A DNA stretch of 12,831 nt from JAJYZP01 sp049964535 (GCA_049964535.1 JBMFXG010000065.1:1-12831); one strand, 5' to 3'; shown: positions 1 through 7,422, numbered from the stretch's first letter. Numbers and translations are program-made. Notes: generated by a model from the sequence alone, not told the origin.

Positions 1-666
1 GGAGGCGAACCCGGCCGATACCTTGACGATGACTGAATCGCTCCGGCGAGCTTGAGCGAGCTGAATTCGCTCTGCTGCCCACGCAGCGCCGTCTTCGTCG
101 GTATCGTCCAAGATGAGCCCGAAGGTTCGTGTTGCGATGCGACAGGGGACGTCCGCGTCACGGAGAGTACTTTCGATGATCTTCGCGAACTCTGCGAGAG
201 CGATATTCTCTTGCTCTCTCGTCGATCCGTGAGGAGTGAAGCTGACGTGAAGCAAGACGATAGATACCGGCCAGAGGCGCCGCCTTGCCGTCGCGACCTT
301 GGTACCGATGAGGCCCGCAAAAAATAGGTGGTTCATCATTCCAGTGACCTGGTCGGTGATGCCGAGCTCTTCGGTCGTCTCAGAGGTCATCACCACAGGA
401 AGTTCGACGACCGGTCGGGCTTCTGGGTGTGCTTCTTGCTCTGGGGCGGAGGTGACTGGCAGGTCACCTTGTGCAGATTCTACCGACCGACGACGGGAGC
501 TAGAGGTGCCATAGACCGCAAGAACTGCGAGTGCAGCGAGGAAGAAAGTGATAGCGGAGGAGTAGCGGTTACCTGCAACCCAACCAGCTATCGCAACGCC
601 GCCGGAGGCGACGACGAGCACGATTGGCAAGGCTCTCTTGAAGACCATATCTTTAGATCGGATCAT
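1..666 (-). CDS. Membrane protein with degenerate GGDEF domain (partial, C-terminus beyond left edge)
   Basis: This reading frame is open from ATG 666 to the left edge, giving 222 visible residues; a second in-frame ATG lies at 648. Two hydrophobic helices (about residues 13-30 and 36-51) precede a linker rich in Ser, Glu and Pro. From about residue 100 the sequence follows the GGDEF diguanylate cyclase fold: TDQVTGMMN (104-112) stands for DxLTGLxN, SIVLLHVSF for the metal-binding strand, RIATRTFGLILDDTD for RLGGDEFAVLLPDTD, and VKVSAGFAS for the last conserved strand. The GGDEF signature itself reads ATRTF (178-182) and the metal-binding Asp is replaced near H140, so cyclase activity is unlikely. 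A structural or nucleotide-sensing role is inferred. It lies 75 bp downstream of ecm on the same strand and could be cotranscribed. No strong ribosome binding site precedes either ATG. The fold assignment is from pattern matching by eye. Confidence 0.72.
   Translation of the reverse strand, partial: MIRSKDMVFKRALPIVLVVASGGVAIAGWVAGNRYSSAITFFLAALAVLAVYGTSSSRRRSVESAQGDLPVTSAPEQEAHPEARPVVELPVVMTSETTEELGITDQVTGMMNHLFFAGLIGTKVATARRRLWPVSIVLLHVSFTPHGSTREQENIALAEFAKIIESTLRDADVPCRIATRTFGLILDDTDEDGAAWAAERIQLAQARRSDSVIVKVSAGFAS
544..561. repeat. 18-nt direct repeat, copy 1 (inside GGDEF-like gene)
   Basis: The sequence gaaagtgatagcggagga occurs here and again at 707-724. This copy lies in the coding region, where on the minus strand it encodes residues of the second membrane helix. 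Confidence 0.8.
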
Positions 667-706
667 CTGGTGCCAGTCTGAACTATTGATTCTCTTGATC
701 GAGAGG

Positions 707-724
707 GAAAGTGATAGCGGAGGA
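707..724. repeat. 18-nt direct repeat, copy 2 (between ecm and the GGDEF-like gene)
   Basis: This is an exact copy of the 18 nt at 544-561, lying in the 75-bp gap between the ecm stop and the start of the next gene. An 18-nt match within 165 bp is very unlikely by chance and suggests a small local duplication. Confidence 0.8.
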
Positions 725-741
725 TCGATCGACGCGCGGGG

Positions 742-2736
742 TCATGAGTGTTCACGGTGCAAACGATGTGTTTCGACGAGTTCGAACATCTCCTCGATAA
801 TCACGGAGATCTCGTAGTTTTTTGGCGTATAGATGCGAGTCACCCCAGCATCATAGAGGGTCGGCTCGTCGGAGACGGGAACAATGCCACCGACAATGAC
901 CGGCACGTCGACCGAGGCCTCCTTGAGGCAACGAAGTACTGCCGGAACGAGCTGGAGGTGAGAGCCAGAGAGGATTGAGATTCCGACGATGTCTACATCC
1001 TCGTCTCGAGCGATAGCGGCGATCTCTGGAGGGGTGAGCCGGATGCCTGGATAGATCACCTCGAAGCCGCCGTCTCTCGCTGCAACTGCGATCTGCTCGG
1101 CCCCGTTCGAGTGTCCATCGAGGCCCGGCTTCGCAATTAGCAAGCGGGGAGGACCACCTTGGAGATTGCGTGATCGAGACATCTGCGTGGTGAGGTGGTG
1201 CGTGCGCGCTCCGAAGCCACCTTGGATACCGGTTGGGGCGCGATACTCACCGAATACCGTCCGGAGTACTTGGCCCCACTCACCGGTAGTGCCACCCACT
1301 CGAGCGAGCGCGATGGTGGCTTCCATGATGTTCTCCCCCGCACGAGCAACGGTGGCCAAGTTACGCAATGCGGCCTCTACTGCCTCGCTCGATCGTCGCT
1401 TGCGCCACTCTGTGAGATCTTGCTTGAGTTCGGACTCTAAGGCTGGATCGACAGTGAGATGGGCGTCGCTACCGCCCTGGAGGAGAGGGGAGGGCTCGCT
1501 CTCGTTGAAGGCATTGACTCCTACCACGGTAAGCTCACCGGTCTCGATTCGTTGTGTTCTCACCGACTGACTGTGGACGAGCCTCTGCTTGAGCTCATCG
1601 ATCATGGCGAAGACCCCGCCACCCTCGATGACTTCGTTGAGCTCTGATCGAGCCGCTCGTATCATCTGCTCGGTAAGGCTCTCCATAACTTTGGAGCCTT
1701 CAAAGATGTCGGGATACTCGAGAAGATCGGTTTCGAGGGCGAGGATCTGCTGAATTCTGAGCGACCACTGCTGGTCCCAAGGTCTTGGGAGCCCAATCGC
1801 CTCGTTCCAGGCGGGCAGCTGTAGGGCGCGTGCGCGCGCGTCTCGCGAGAGTGTGACTCCGAGTGACTCGAGGACGATCCGGGCTACGTTGTTCTCCGGT
1901 TGCTGCTCGGTGAGGCCGAGCGAATTGACCTGTACTCCGTAGCGAAAGCGGCTGAGGTTTGGTTCGGTCACTCCATAGCGGTCGCGTGTGATCTCGGCCC
2001 AGAGCGCAGTGAAGGACCTCATTTTTGCCGTCTCTTCAATGAAGCGAATCCCAGCGTTGCAGAAGAACGAGATACGGCCGACAACCTCGTTGAAGCGGTG
2101 CTCGGGTATCTGCTCAGAGTCGCGCACGGCATCGAGAACTCCGACAGCCGTTGCCAGCGCATACGCTATCTCTTGGTGCGGGGTCGCCCCGGCCTCTTGA
2201 AGGTGGTAGGAACAGATGTTGATCGGGTTCCACTGTGGTACTCGATTCACGGTGAAGCAGATCATGTCGACGATGAGCCGTCGGGATGCCTCTGGCGGAA
2301 ATATGAATGTACCTCTCGAGAGGTACTCCTTGACAATGTCGTTCTGAGTGGTTCCTTTGAGCTCTGTGAATGGAACGGAGCGTTCTTCGGCAAGGCCGAG
2401 ATAGAGTGCCAAGATCCACGACGAGCTAGCGTTGATGGTCATCGATGTGTTCATCTCTTCGATGGGGATCTCCTCGAAGAGCTGACGCATGTGTCCGAGA
2501 TGAGCGATGGGAACTCCGACCTTACCGACCTCGCCGATCGCCTCTGGCTGGTCTGGGTCGTAGCCAATCTGGGTCGGGAGGTCGAAGGCGATAGAGAGTC
2601 CGGTTTGACCCTTGGCCAGATTCATTCGGTAGAGCTCGTTCGAGCGTCGCGCGTTGGAGTGTCCTGAGTATGTGCGCATCATCCATGGTCGGTCCGGTCG
2701 CTCTAAACGAGGATACTCCCATTTGTTACCGGTCAT
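742..2736 (-). CDS. ecm: Ethylmalonyl-CoA mutase (coenzyme B12-dependent)
   Basis: This single-chain acyl-CoA mutase of 664 residues interconverts (2R)-ethylmalonyl-CoA and (2S)-methylsuccinyl-CoA in the ethylmalonyl-CoA pathway. The N-terminal substrate barrel (about 15-490) carries RPWMMRTYSGHS, GLSIAFDLPTQIGYDPD, TTQNDIVKEYLSRGTFIFPP and NPINICSYHLQEAGATP. The DLPTQ and NPINICSYHLQEAGA wordings fit Ecm/MeaA, whereas methylmalonyl-CoA mutase reads DLATHRGYD and NSISISGYH. A linker leads to the C-terminal cobalamin domain (about 529-664), with GLDGHSNG (DxHxxG, lower-ligand His542), SILSGSH and VGGIVP. The length is normal for the family. The start at 2736 is supported by GAGGTGG just upstream. 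hbd lies upstream on the same strand across a 315-bp gap rich in inverted repeats. No crotonyl-CoA carboxylase/reductase or MeaB-type chaperone is visible in the window. Automatic annotation may call it methylmalonyl-CoA mutase. Confidence 0.93.
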   Translation of the reverse strand: MTGNKWEYPRLERPDRPWMMRTYSGHSNARRSNELYRMNLAKGQTGLSIAFDLPTQIGYDPDQPEAIGEVGKVGVPIAHLGHMRQLFEEIPIEEMNTSMTINASSSWILALYLGLAEERSVPFTELKGTTQNDIVKEYLSRGTFIFPPEASRRLIVDMICFTVNRVPQWNPINICSYHLQEAGATPHQEIAYALATAVGVLDAVRDSEQIPEHRFNEVVGRISFFCNAGIRFIEETAKMRSFTALWAEITRDRYGVTEPNLSRFRYGVQVNSLGLTEQQPENNVARIVLESLGVTLSRDARARALQLPAWNEAIGLPRPWDQQWSLRIQQILALETDLLEYPDIFEGSKVMESLTEQMIRAARSELNEVIEGGGVFAMIDELKQRLVHSQSVRTQRIETGELTVVGVNAFNESEPSPLLQGGSDAHLTVDPALESELKQDLTEWRKRRSSEAVEAALRNLATVARAGENIMEATIALARVGGTTGEWGQVLRTVFGEYRAPTGIQGGFGARTHHLTTQMSRSRNLQGGPPRLLIAKPGLDGHSNGAEQIAVAARDGGFEVIYPGIRLTPPEIAAIARDEDVDIVGISILSGSHLQLVPAVLRCLKEASVDVPVIVGGIVPVSDEPTLYDAGVTRIYTPKNYEISVIIEEMFELVETHRLHREHS

Positions 2737-2873
2737 CTTCCACCTCGAGTGCGGCTAGTCGGCGGTCGCTCTGAGTGTTACTCGTGAGCGTACCGAAACT
2801 CTTACAGTACTTCATGTAGACCTCTTGGTCTATGGCTACAGGGTTGAATAGGAATCGAGTAGGAGTCGATTGG

Positions 2874-2897
2874 GCTCGTAACCTTCGAAGGTCGAGC
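2874..2897 (-). repeat. Strong stem-loop in the ecm leader
   Basis: The arms GCTCG (2874-2878) and CGAGC (2893-2897) enclose the 12-bp palindrome ACCTTCGAAGGT (2881-2892), with a two-base bulge. As RNA this folds into about nine base pairs closed by a small loop. It is the strongest of the hairpins in the hbd-ecm gap. Confidence 0.65.
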
Positions 2898-2976
2898 TGT
2901 AGTGGGGCAGTGCGGGGAGACCCAGGTTGCCGCGCAACTTAGAGCTAGCCCTGTTGTTCCATGCCACTTAGGTTCT

Positions 2977-2992
2977 AGTGTCTCGAGACACT
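2977..2992. repeat. 16-bp perfect palindrome AGTGTCTCGAGACACT
   Basis: The sequence equals its own reverse complement. It lies about 60 bp downstream of the hbd stop, in the gap before ecm. A dimeric-regulator operator or the tip of an RNA stem are both possible; nothing in the sequence decides between them. Confidence 0.6.
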
Positions 2993-3051
2993 CGGGAACG
3001 TACGGTATTTCCAACTCTGATAGCGTCACGGACTTCGGCAGGACAGTGTTG

Positions 3052-3915
3052 TTAGAGGGTCGAGGAGTCATAGCTGTAGAAGCCGTGACCGGTCTTTCTG
3101 CCCAGTCTTCCGCTCGCCACTAGTCGCTTGAGAGTTGGAGCAGGCAGCGATGATTGGGTTCCGAATTCACGGTGGAGTGCTTCAAGTATTGCGAGAGATG
3201 TATCGAGACCGATGAGGTCGAGTAGCTGAAATGGCCCCATTGGATATCCGCAGCCAAGACGCATTGACGCGTCGATAGCCTCCATCGACGCAGTTCCTCG
3301 CTCGAAGAGGGTGATGGCGCTATTGAGGTAAGGGAAGAGGAGCGAATTGACGATGAAACCGGCTTCATCTTTTGCGACTACTGCCTCCTTGCGACATCGC
3401 TGCACGAATGAGACGGCGAGATCAAGAGTGCTCGCTGATGTGGTCAGCGCTGGAATGACTTCCACGAGCCCCATGAGTGGAGCGGGATTGAAGAAGTGGA
3501 TTCCACAAACTCGGTCCGCACGATTCGTCGCTGCAGCGAGTTCGATAATCGGGAGGGTGGAGGTATTGGTTGCGAGGACGGTCTCATGGGCACAGACCTC
3601 GTCGAGATGCGAAAAGAGCGATTTTTTGCCCTTGAGGTCCTCAGATATTGACTCGATGACGAGCTGGCATTCGCTAACCGCATCAACATCGGTGGTTGTG
3701 GTCAGGCGCAGAAGAGCCTCCGATCGCTCTTCAGGGGTGATTTTCTCCTTTTCGAGTTTTCGCTGAAGAGACCGTTCGATCAACTCTAAGCTCTTGTGGG
3801 CGTTGGTATGAGTGCGAGATCGAAGCGTTACCTGGAACCCGGCAAGAAGGGCAACCTCTGCGACTCCGGAGCCCATGATTCCTGAGCCAACTATGCCAAC
3901 GTGCTCTAGCTGCAT
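3052..3915 (-). CDS. hbd: 3-hydroxybutyryl-CoA dehydrogenase
   Basis: The 287-residue cytoplasmic enzyme interconverts acetoacetyl-CoA and 3-hydroxybutyryl-CoA with NAD(P). The Rossmann motif is GSGIMG (residues 10-15). ATNTSTLPI (115-123) matches the substrate-binding Ser/Asn segment. HFFNPAPLMGLVEVI holds the catalytic His140 and Glu152. FIVNSLLFPYLN and GYPMGPFQLLDLIGLD are hallmarks of the C-terminal dimerisation domain, and the chain ends in GRKTGHGFYSYD as expected. The length matches single-domain members of the family; there is no fused enoyl-CoA hydratase. Position ahead of ecm supports a role in making crotonyl-CoA for the ethylmalonyl-CoA pathway, though fatty acid oxidation or butyrate-type metabolism cannot be excluded. 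The upstream ribosome binding site is weak (ACAGG abutting the ATG), so translation may be coupled or low. Confidence 0.93.
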   Translation of the reverse strand: MQLEHVGIVGSGIMGSGVAEVALLAGFQVTLRSRTHTNAHKSLELIERSLQRKLEKEKITPEERSEALLRLTTTTDVDAVSECQLVIESISEDLKGKKSLFSHLDEVCAHETVLATNTSTLPIIELAAATNRADRVCGIHFFNPAPLMGLVEVIPALTTSASTLDLAVSFVQRCRKEAVVAKDEAGFIVNSLLFPYLNSAITLFERGTASMEAIDASMRLGCGYPMGPFQLLDLIGLDTSLAILEALHREFGTQSSLPAPTLKRLVASGRLGRKTGHGFYSYDSSTL

Positions 3916-4083
3916 CCTGTAACGATATCGAGTTCAAGGAGAAAATTCCTCGCTGGGTGCAGTTTTGTGTCGATTGGGGGAGCTGATCGGTGTGTCTGCC
4001 ACGTAGTGAACTGCAGTGCTGACGGGCGTTCAAGGGTTGAGGTCGGGACCTCAGTGACCTGTTCTCTTTGGAGTCGAAGCTTG

Positions 4084-4359
4084 CTAGGGGTGACGGCTTT
4101 GGCGAGTGAGGTCGAACGGACCCATCGACTGCTCGCGCTCGAGTAGCTCATCGACGAGTGATTCGATGTCAGCTTCGGTGGATGACGATGATCGATCGGT
4201 ACGTTGCGCAAAGACGGCCGCCCCAAGGTCTCGGAAGAGGAGATCGGTCTGGCGCGTCTGCTGGATATCCTCGATCTTCGCTTGGCCTGCCTTTGCTATC
4301 GTCGACACACGCTCTGCCGCCTGATTGGCTTGCTCTTTCGCTTTGTCGAAGATTCCCAT
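4084..4359 (-). CDS. Small conserved helical protein of actinobacterial type, function unknown
   Basis: The 91-residue protein starts MGIFDKAKEQANQAAERV, continues with a charged, Ala/Gln-rich helical segment (about 5-35), then TDLLFRDLGAAVFAQRT (38-54) and a second acidic helix (about 62-78). The pattern MGxFDKAK...KAGQAK...DxLLRDLGAAVYAxRT is one I recall from short uncharacterised actinobacterial proteins; its function is not known to me. No signal peptide or membrane segment is seen, so it is probably cytoplasmic with amphipathic or coiled helices. A very strong ribosome binding site (AGGAGGT) sits 4 nt before the ATG, suggesting high expression. It is the first gene of the minus-strand block, 168 bp upstream of hbd and divergent from sdaA. 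Confidence 0.82.
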   Translation of the reverse strand: MGIFDKAKEQANQAAERVSTIAKAGQAKIEDIQQTRQTDLLFRDLGAAVFAQRTDRSSSSTEADIESLVDELLEREQSMGPFDLTRQSRHP

Positions 4360-4363
4360 CGCT

Positions 4364-4370
4364 ACCTCCT
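4364..4370 (-). promoter_or_regulatory. Near-perfect Shine-Dalgarno of the small helical protein
   Basis: On the minus strand this reads AGGAGGT, 4 nt before the ATG at 4359. It is the strongest ribosome binding site noticed in the window and fixes the start of the small gene. Confidence 0.75.
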
Positions 4371-4386
4371 CGTCCGATGCTCTCTA

Positions 4387-4403
4387 CTGTAATGCGCTGT
4401 AAT
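4387..4403. repeat. Two direct CTGTAAT boxes one helical turn apart
   Basis: CTGTAAT occurs at 4387-4393 and 4397-4403, a 10-bp period, 28-44 bp upstream of the small helical protein's start and in the divergent region shared with sdaA. The spacing would put both boxes on the same face of the helix, which fits a regulator site. The regulator, if any, is unknown. Confidence 0.35.
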
Positions 4404-4667
4404 CGGGCCTCTGTGATGAGGGAGACGGTATCTCGTGCGAGCAGTCGCTTAGGCCTAGACACAGGGGTCACTTGACGAGAGAGACCGGGAGGTACTACGC
4501 TCCGATGCTCAAGCCGTGCACTCGAGGGGTGGTAGTGGTAGCAAAGGGAAGCTCTCTGTGACGTGGTTGTGTGGCATGGATCGAACAGCTCAGAGCTTCG
4601 TTCCTGCATGGGTCAGCAGAGACTCCTTCGTGGAGCATGGAGATTGCATGTTGCTAGCGTGAGAGAT

Positions 4668-6044
4668 GTGCTGAGCATTTTTGATCTCTTCAAGCCAGGG
4701 CTCGGTCCTTCGAGCTCACACACTTCAGGCCCAATGAAGGCGGCGTGTGACTTCGCACGACGAATCGAGGAACGAGCGTCGTTTGACATCCTTCGTTCGC
4801 TCGATGTTCGCCTCTTTGGCTCTCTCGGTGCAACCGGTGAGGGTCATGGGACGGTGGAAGCGATCTACCTCGGGCTCGAGGGTCAGCATCCGGCTACCGT
4901 CGGTGCCGAATATGCAGACATTCGTCGGCAAGAGATTCGAGAGTCAAAACTCTTGCTGATTCATGGTCGTCTCCCGATGACGCTAGGGAACGACGTTCAG
5001 ATACATCTTCAGCCGGAGATCCGTCGTGCACAGCATCCCAATGGCCTGCTCTTTCGTGCAGAGTTCAGCGATGGTTCGGTAGAAGTGATGGAGTACTTCT
5101 CCATAGGCGGTGGGTTCGTTGTTGATGAGCATGGGAGGGAGGTTGATGGTCGGGCATGCGACGATATCGTTGTTCCGTTTCCCTACTCTTCAGGTGCGCA
5201 ACTTCTCGATATGGCGGTGAGTGAGGGGCTCACTATCGCCGAGGTTGTCCGACGCAATGAGAGTGTGCTGGAGAAGCGAGAGAGCCTTGATGATGACGTT
5301 TTTGGTCTTTGGCTCATGATGCGAGCGTCGGCCGAGCGAGGTCGGGCTAGGACGGGGAATCTGCCGGGTCGACTACGGGTCCCTCGACGCGCGAATCGGC
5401 TCTTTCTTCAACTCGGAGATCTCTGTCACGTCGATGACTCGCTCCGAACGATGGATGACGTCGTAGCATTTGCGATAGCGATCAACGAAGAGAATGCTTC
5501 CGGGGGGAGAATTGTAACCGCTCCTACGAACGGTGCAGCGGGTACTTTGCCGGCGGTTCTGCGGTATCTCGAGTGTGTCGTTCCACAAGAAGGTGGTGCG
5601 TTCAAGGAGAAGGCCGTTACCCTTCTTCTGACCGCTGGGGCGATCGGCATCTTGATCAAAGGAGCAGCATCGATCTCGGGGGCCGAAGTTGGGTGTCAAG
5701 GTGAGGTTGGAACCGCGTGCGCTATGGCTGCAGGTGGACTCGCAGCAGCGCTTGGTGGAAGCGTTCCACAGGTAGAGAATGCGGCTGAGATTGGACTTGA
5801 ACATAATCTCGGTTTGACCTGTGATCCTGTGGGAGGACTCGTTCAGATTCCTTGCATCGAACGCAACGCACTCGCTGCAGTCAAGGCGATCACTGCGGCG
5901 CGCATGGCGCTACGAGGTGACGGGACCCACTATGTCTCCCTTGACGCAGTGATCGACACGATGCGACGCACTGGAGCTGACATGGCTGAGATCTACAAGG
6001 AGACATCGCTTGGAGGTCTTGCGGTAGCGTTCCCTGAATGTTGA
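4668..6044 (+). CDS. sdaA: L-serine ammonia-lyase (iron-sulfur type, single chain)
   Basis: This enzyme converts L-serine to pyruvate and ammonia using an oxygen-sensitive [4Fe-4S] cluster. The GTG at 4668 gives MLSIFDLFKPGLGPSSSHT, aligning residue for residue with the E. coli SdaA N-terminus, and a protein of exactly 458 residues. In this numbering the cysteines in GAEVGCQGE, LTCDPVGG and QIPCIERN fall at 343, 385 and 396, the cluster ligands known from Legionella L-serine deaminase. The final residue is Cys458, the tail-in-mouth ligand of that enzyme. TAPTNGAAGTLPAVL and KGAASISGAEVG are typical of the alpha domain. The frame stays open upstream to GTG 4563, but that extension has no family counterpart. 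There is no good Shine-Dalgarno before 4668; GTG 4659 is an alternative adding three residues. It is divergent from the small helical gene. Confidence 0.95.
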   Translation: MLSIFDLFKPGLGPSSSHTSGPMKAACDFARRIEERASFDILRSLDVRLFGSLGATGEGHGTVEAIYLGLEGQHPATVGAEYADIRRQEIRESKLLLIHGRLPMTLGNDVQIHLQPEIRRAQHPNGLLFRAEFSDGSVEVMEYFSIGGGFVVDEHGREVDGRACDDIVVPFPYSSGAQLLDMAVSEGLTIAEVVRRNESVLEKRESLDDDVFGLWLMMRASAERGRARTGNLPGRLRVPRRANRLFLQLGDLCHVDDSLRTMDDVVAFAIAINEENASGGRIVTAPTNGAAGTLPAVLRYLECVVPQEGGAFKEKAVTLLLTAGAIGILIKGAASISGAEVGCQGEVGTACAMAAGGLAAALGGSVPQVENAAEIGLEHNLGLTCDPVGGLVQIPCIERNALAAVKAITAARMALRGDGTHYVSLDAVIDTMRRTGADMAEIYKETSLGGLAVAFPEC

Positions 6045-6334
6045 TGGAACCGACGATTGCTTGGAGAGATTTCGCATCGTGATGGCGACAAACAAGAGTC
6101 GGGGTTGAGAGCTCTGACAGGAGCGCGGCGTTGTGAGATCGCTGCGAGCGAGGTCGGACCGAAAGGCTCGGCGATCGAGTGGGGAAAACGATGTGGATCT
6201 AAGATGCCCTGCGATGAGCGTTGAGGTTCGTGAGGTGTGCAAGTGTAGCTTCGCTGCTTGCCGTAGGCTAGCGAGAAGGGTTCTTTTGACGGATCGCCAG
6301 GCGCGCCGTAATCAGTGAGAAAGGTCTTTGCGAG

Positions 6335-7045
6335 ATGTCGGAAGGTGTTTTAGCTCTTGTCGGTGGGGCAGAGTGGAGAGACGGTTGCACTTTTGATCGA
6401 ACTCTTCTCTCTGAGTCTGGAGCGCAGGAAGTGCTCGTGATCCCAACGGCCGCCGCCTATGAGTATCCGGCGAAGGCTGTCAACTGGGCAACGCAGTATT
6501 TCAGAGAGCTAGGTGTCGCAACGAAAGCATTGGATCTTTTGAAGAGATCTGATGCTTTCCGAACCGAGATCGTTGACGAGATTGCGTCGGCCACGATGAT
6601 CTACCTCTCCGGAGGGTCTCCATTTCATCTGAGGTCGGTCATCAAACAGACTCCCGCTCTTGACGCTCTGGTGAGTTTCTATCGCTCGGGTGGGTTTCTT
6701 GTGGCCTCTTCCGCAGGTGCAATGGTGTTAACTGACCCAATGGCTGACCCCCGGGGTGGAGCGTTGACCGTAGGTCTTGGTTTGGTTTCTAACCTCGCGT
6801 TCGTCCCACACTTCGATACCTTTTCGAGCGAGACTGAACGTAGAACGATATCGCTGGCGAAGGGCGAGATTGTTGTCGCTGGCGTTGACGAGGAGACGGC
6901 GCTCATTCGGCGACCCGGTGGACTCTGGAGCGCTGAGGGGAAGGGTGCGGTTTCGCTCTTTGAGGATGGGGCAGGGATCCCGTTGGATGATCTGGATCAG
7001 CGGATATCGGTGGCGCTCCATGGCGAGCTTCGAGTCTCTCACTAG
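6335..7045 (+). CDS. Peptidase S51 / cyanophycinase-like protein
   Basis: The 236-residue protein has the class I glutamine amidotransferase-like fold of the S51 family (dipeptidase E, cyanophycinase). LALVGGAEWRDG at the N-terminus, VLVIPTAAAYEY (33-44), the LSGGSPFHL turn (91-99), and the nucleophile elbow VASSAGAMVL with Ser126 follow family order. VPHFD contains His159, a likely triad member. No signal peptide is seen, so it is probably cytoplasmic. True cyanophycinases carry additional binding features that I cannot confirm here, and no cyanophycin synthetase is in the window. A dipeptidase or isoaspartyl-dipeptide role is equally possible. It lies 290 bp downstream of sdaA on the same strand; GAGAAAGG about 11 nt before the ATG is a usable ribosome binding site. 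Confidence 0.85.
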   Translation: MSEGVLALVGGAEWRDGCTFDRTLLSESGAQEVLVIPTAAAYEYPAKAVNWATQYFRELGVATKALDLLKRSDAFRTEIVDEIASATMIYLSGGSPFHLRSVIKQTPALDALVSFYRSGGFLVASSAGAMVLTDPMADPRGGALTVGLGLVSNLAFVPHFDTFSSETERRTISLAKGEIVVAGVDEETALIRRPGGLWSAEGKGAVSLFEDGAGIPLDDLDQRISVALHGELRVSH

Positions 7046-7406
7046 GGTGGCCCGTTCGTCGAAACGTATGACGTGGTAACCCAAGATCCCAGCTAGTCGT
7101 ATCGATATCTGGTGGCTTGACGGTAATGTCAGTACGAAGAATCGGTGCGCTCACTGCTGGTTCTCGTAGAGCAGACACCCTGATTTTGTCTTGAGCGAAC
7201 TTGCGTCAGGTCGGACCGGTAGTTTCTGAATCAGCTTGAAGCTTCACCTGCGCGTAGAGGCCGGTCTTGACCGTAAGAGCGAACGGGGAAAGCGGCAGTC
7301 TGGTACTTTCTGAGATCCCTACCGGAGGGGTCGCGGAGACATGTGACGTGGCGATCTTCTCCGTTCTACTGCCTTCACGCAAGTCTTTGTCTCTCTGCAC
7401 TGGGAT

Positions 7407-7422
7407 GATAGATCGATCTATC
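7407..7422. repeat. 16-bp perfect palindrome GATAGATCGATCTATC
   Basis: The sequence equals its own reverse complement and lies in the gene-free stretch. It is AT-richer than its surroundings and is followed by a further TATC unit. The function is unknown; a protein-binding site is possible. Confidence 0.6.

Larger units (their letters stand above)
2737..3051 (-). other. 315-bp gap upstream of ecm, dense in inverted repeats; possible structured leader
   Basis: No convincing coding frame is present. The gap carries at least five inverted repeats: TAGACC/GGTCTA (2817-2832), AATCGA/TCGATT (2853-2871), GCTCG/CGAGC enclosing the palindrome ACCTTCGAAGGT (2874-2897), GTTGC/GCAAC (2926-2938), and the 16-bp palindrome at 2977-2992. 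None is followed by a T-run on the minus strand, so they do not look like simple terminators. They would all fall in the 5' leader if ecm is transcribed from hbd or from a promoter in this gap. A leader or regulatory RNA role is inferred. Confidence 0.45.

Noticed and set aside
52..681. Three plus-strand ORFs of 71-117 residues at the left end
   Set aside because: They are shadows of the minus-strand GGDEF-like gene, whose frame is continuous and has recognisable motifs.
1900..2667. 255-residue plus-strand ORF opposite ecm
   Set aside because: It lies entirely within the well-supported ecm gene on the other strand and has no recognisable motif.
2900..2945. Plus-strand sequence resembling part of a B12 box (GGGGAGACC followed by a GCC) next to GCGCAACTT
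   Set aside because: It lies on the strand opposite to ecm, there is no plus-strand gene downstream, and the other conserved cobalamin riboswitch elements are not in the right order.
2910..2945. GCGGCAACC on the minus strand upstream of ecm, similar to the core of SAM riboswitches
   Set aside because: The bases are explained by a simple GTTGC/GCAAC hairpin, and the surrounding SAM-I or SAM-IV core could not be aligned.
4470..4560. Possible glycine riboswitch or clear promoter upstream of sdaA
   Set aside because: GAGAG and CTCTCTG stretches are present but the conserved core is missing. TTGACG at 4472 has only a poor -10 match (TACGCT, 18-nt spacing).
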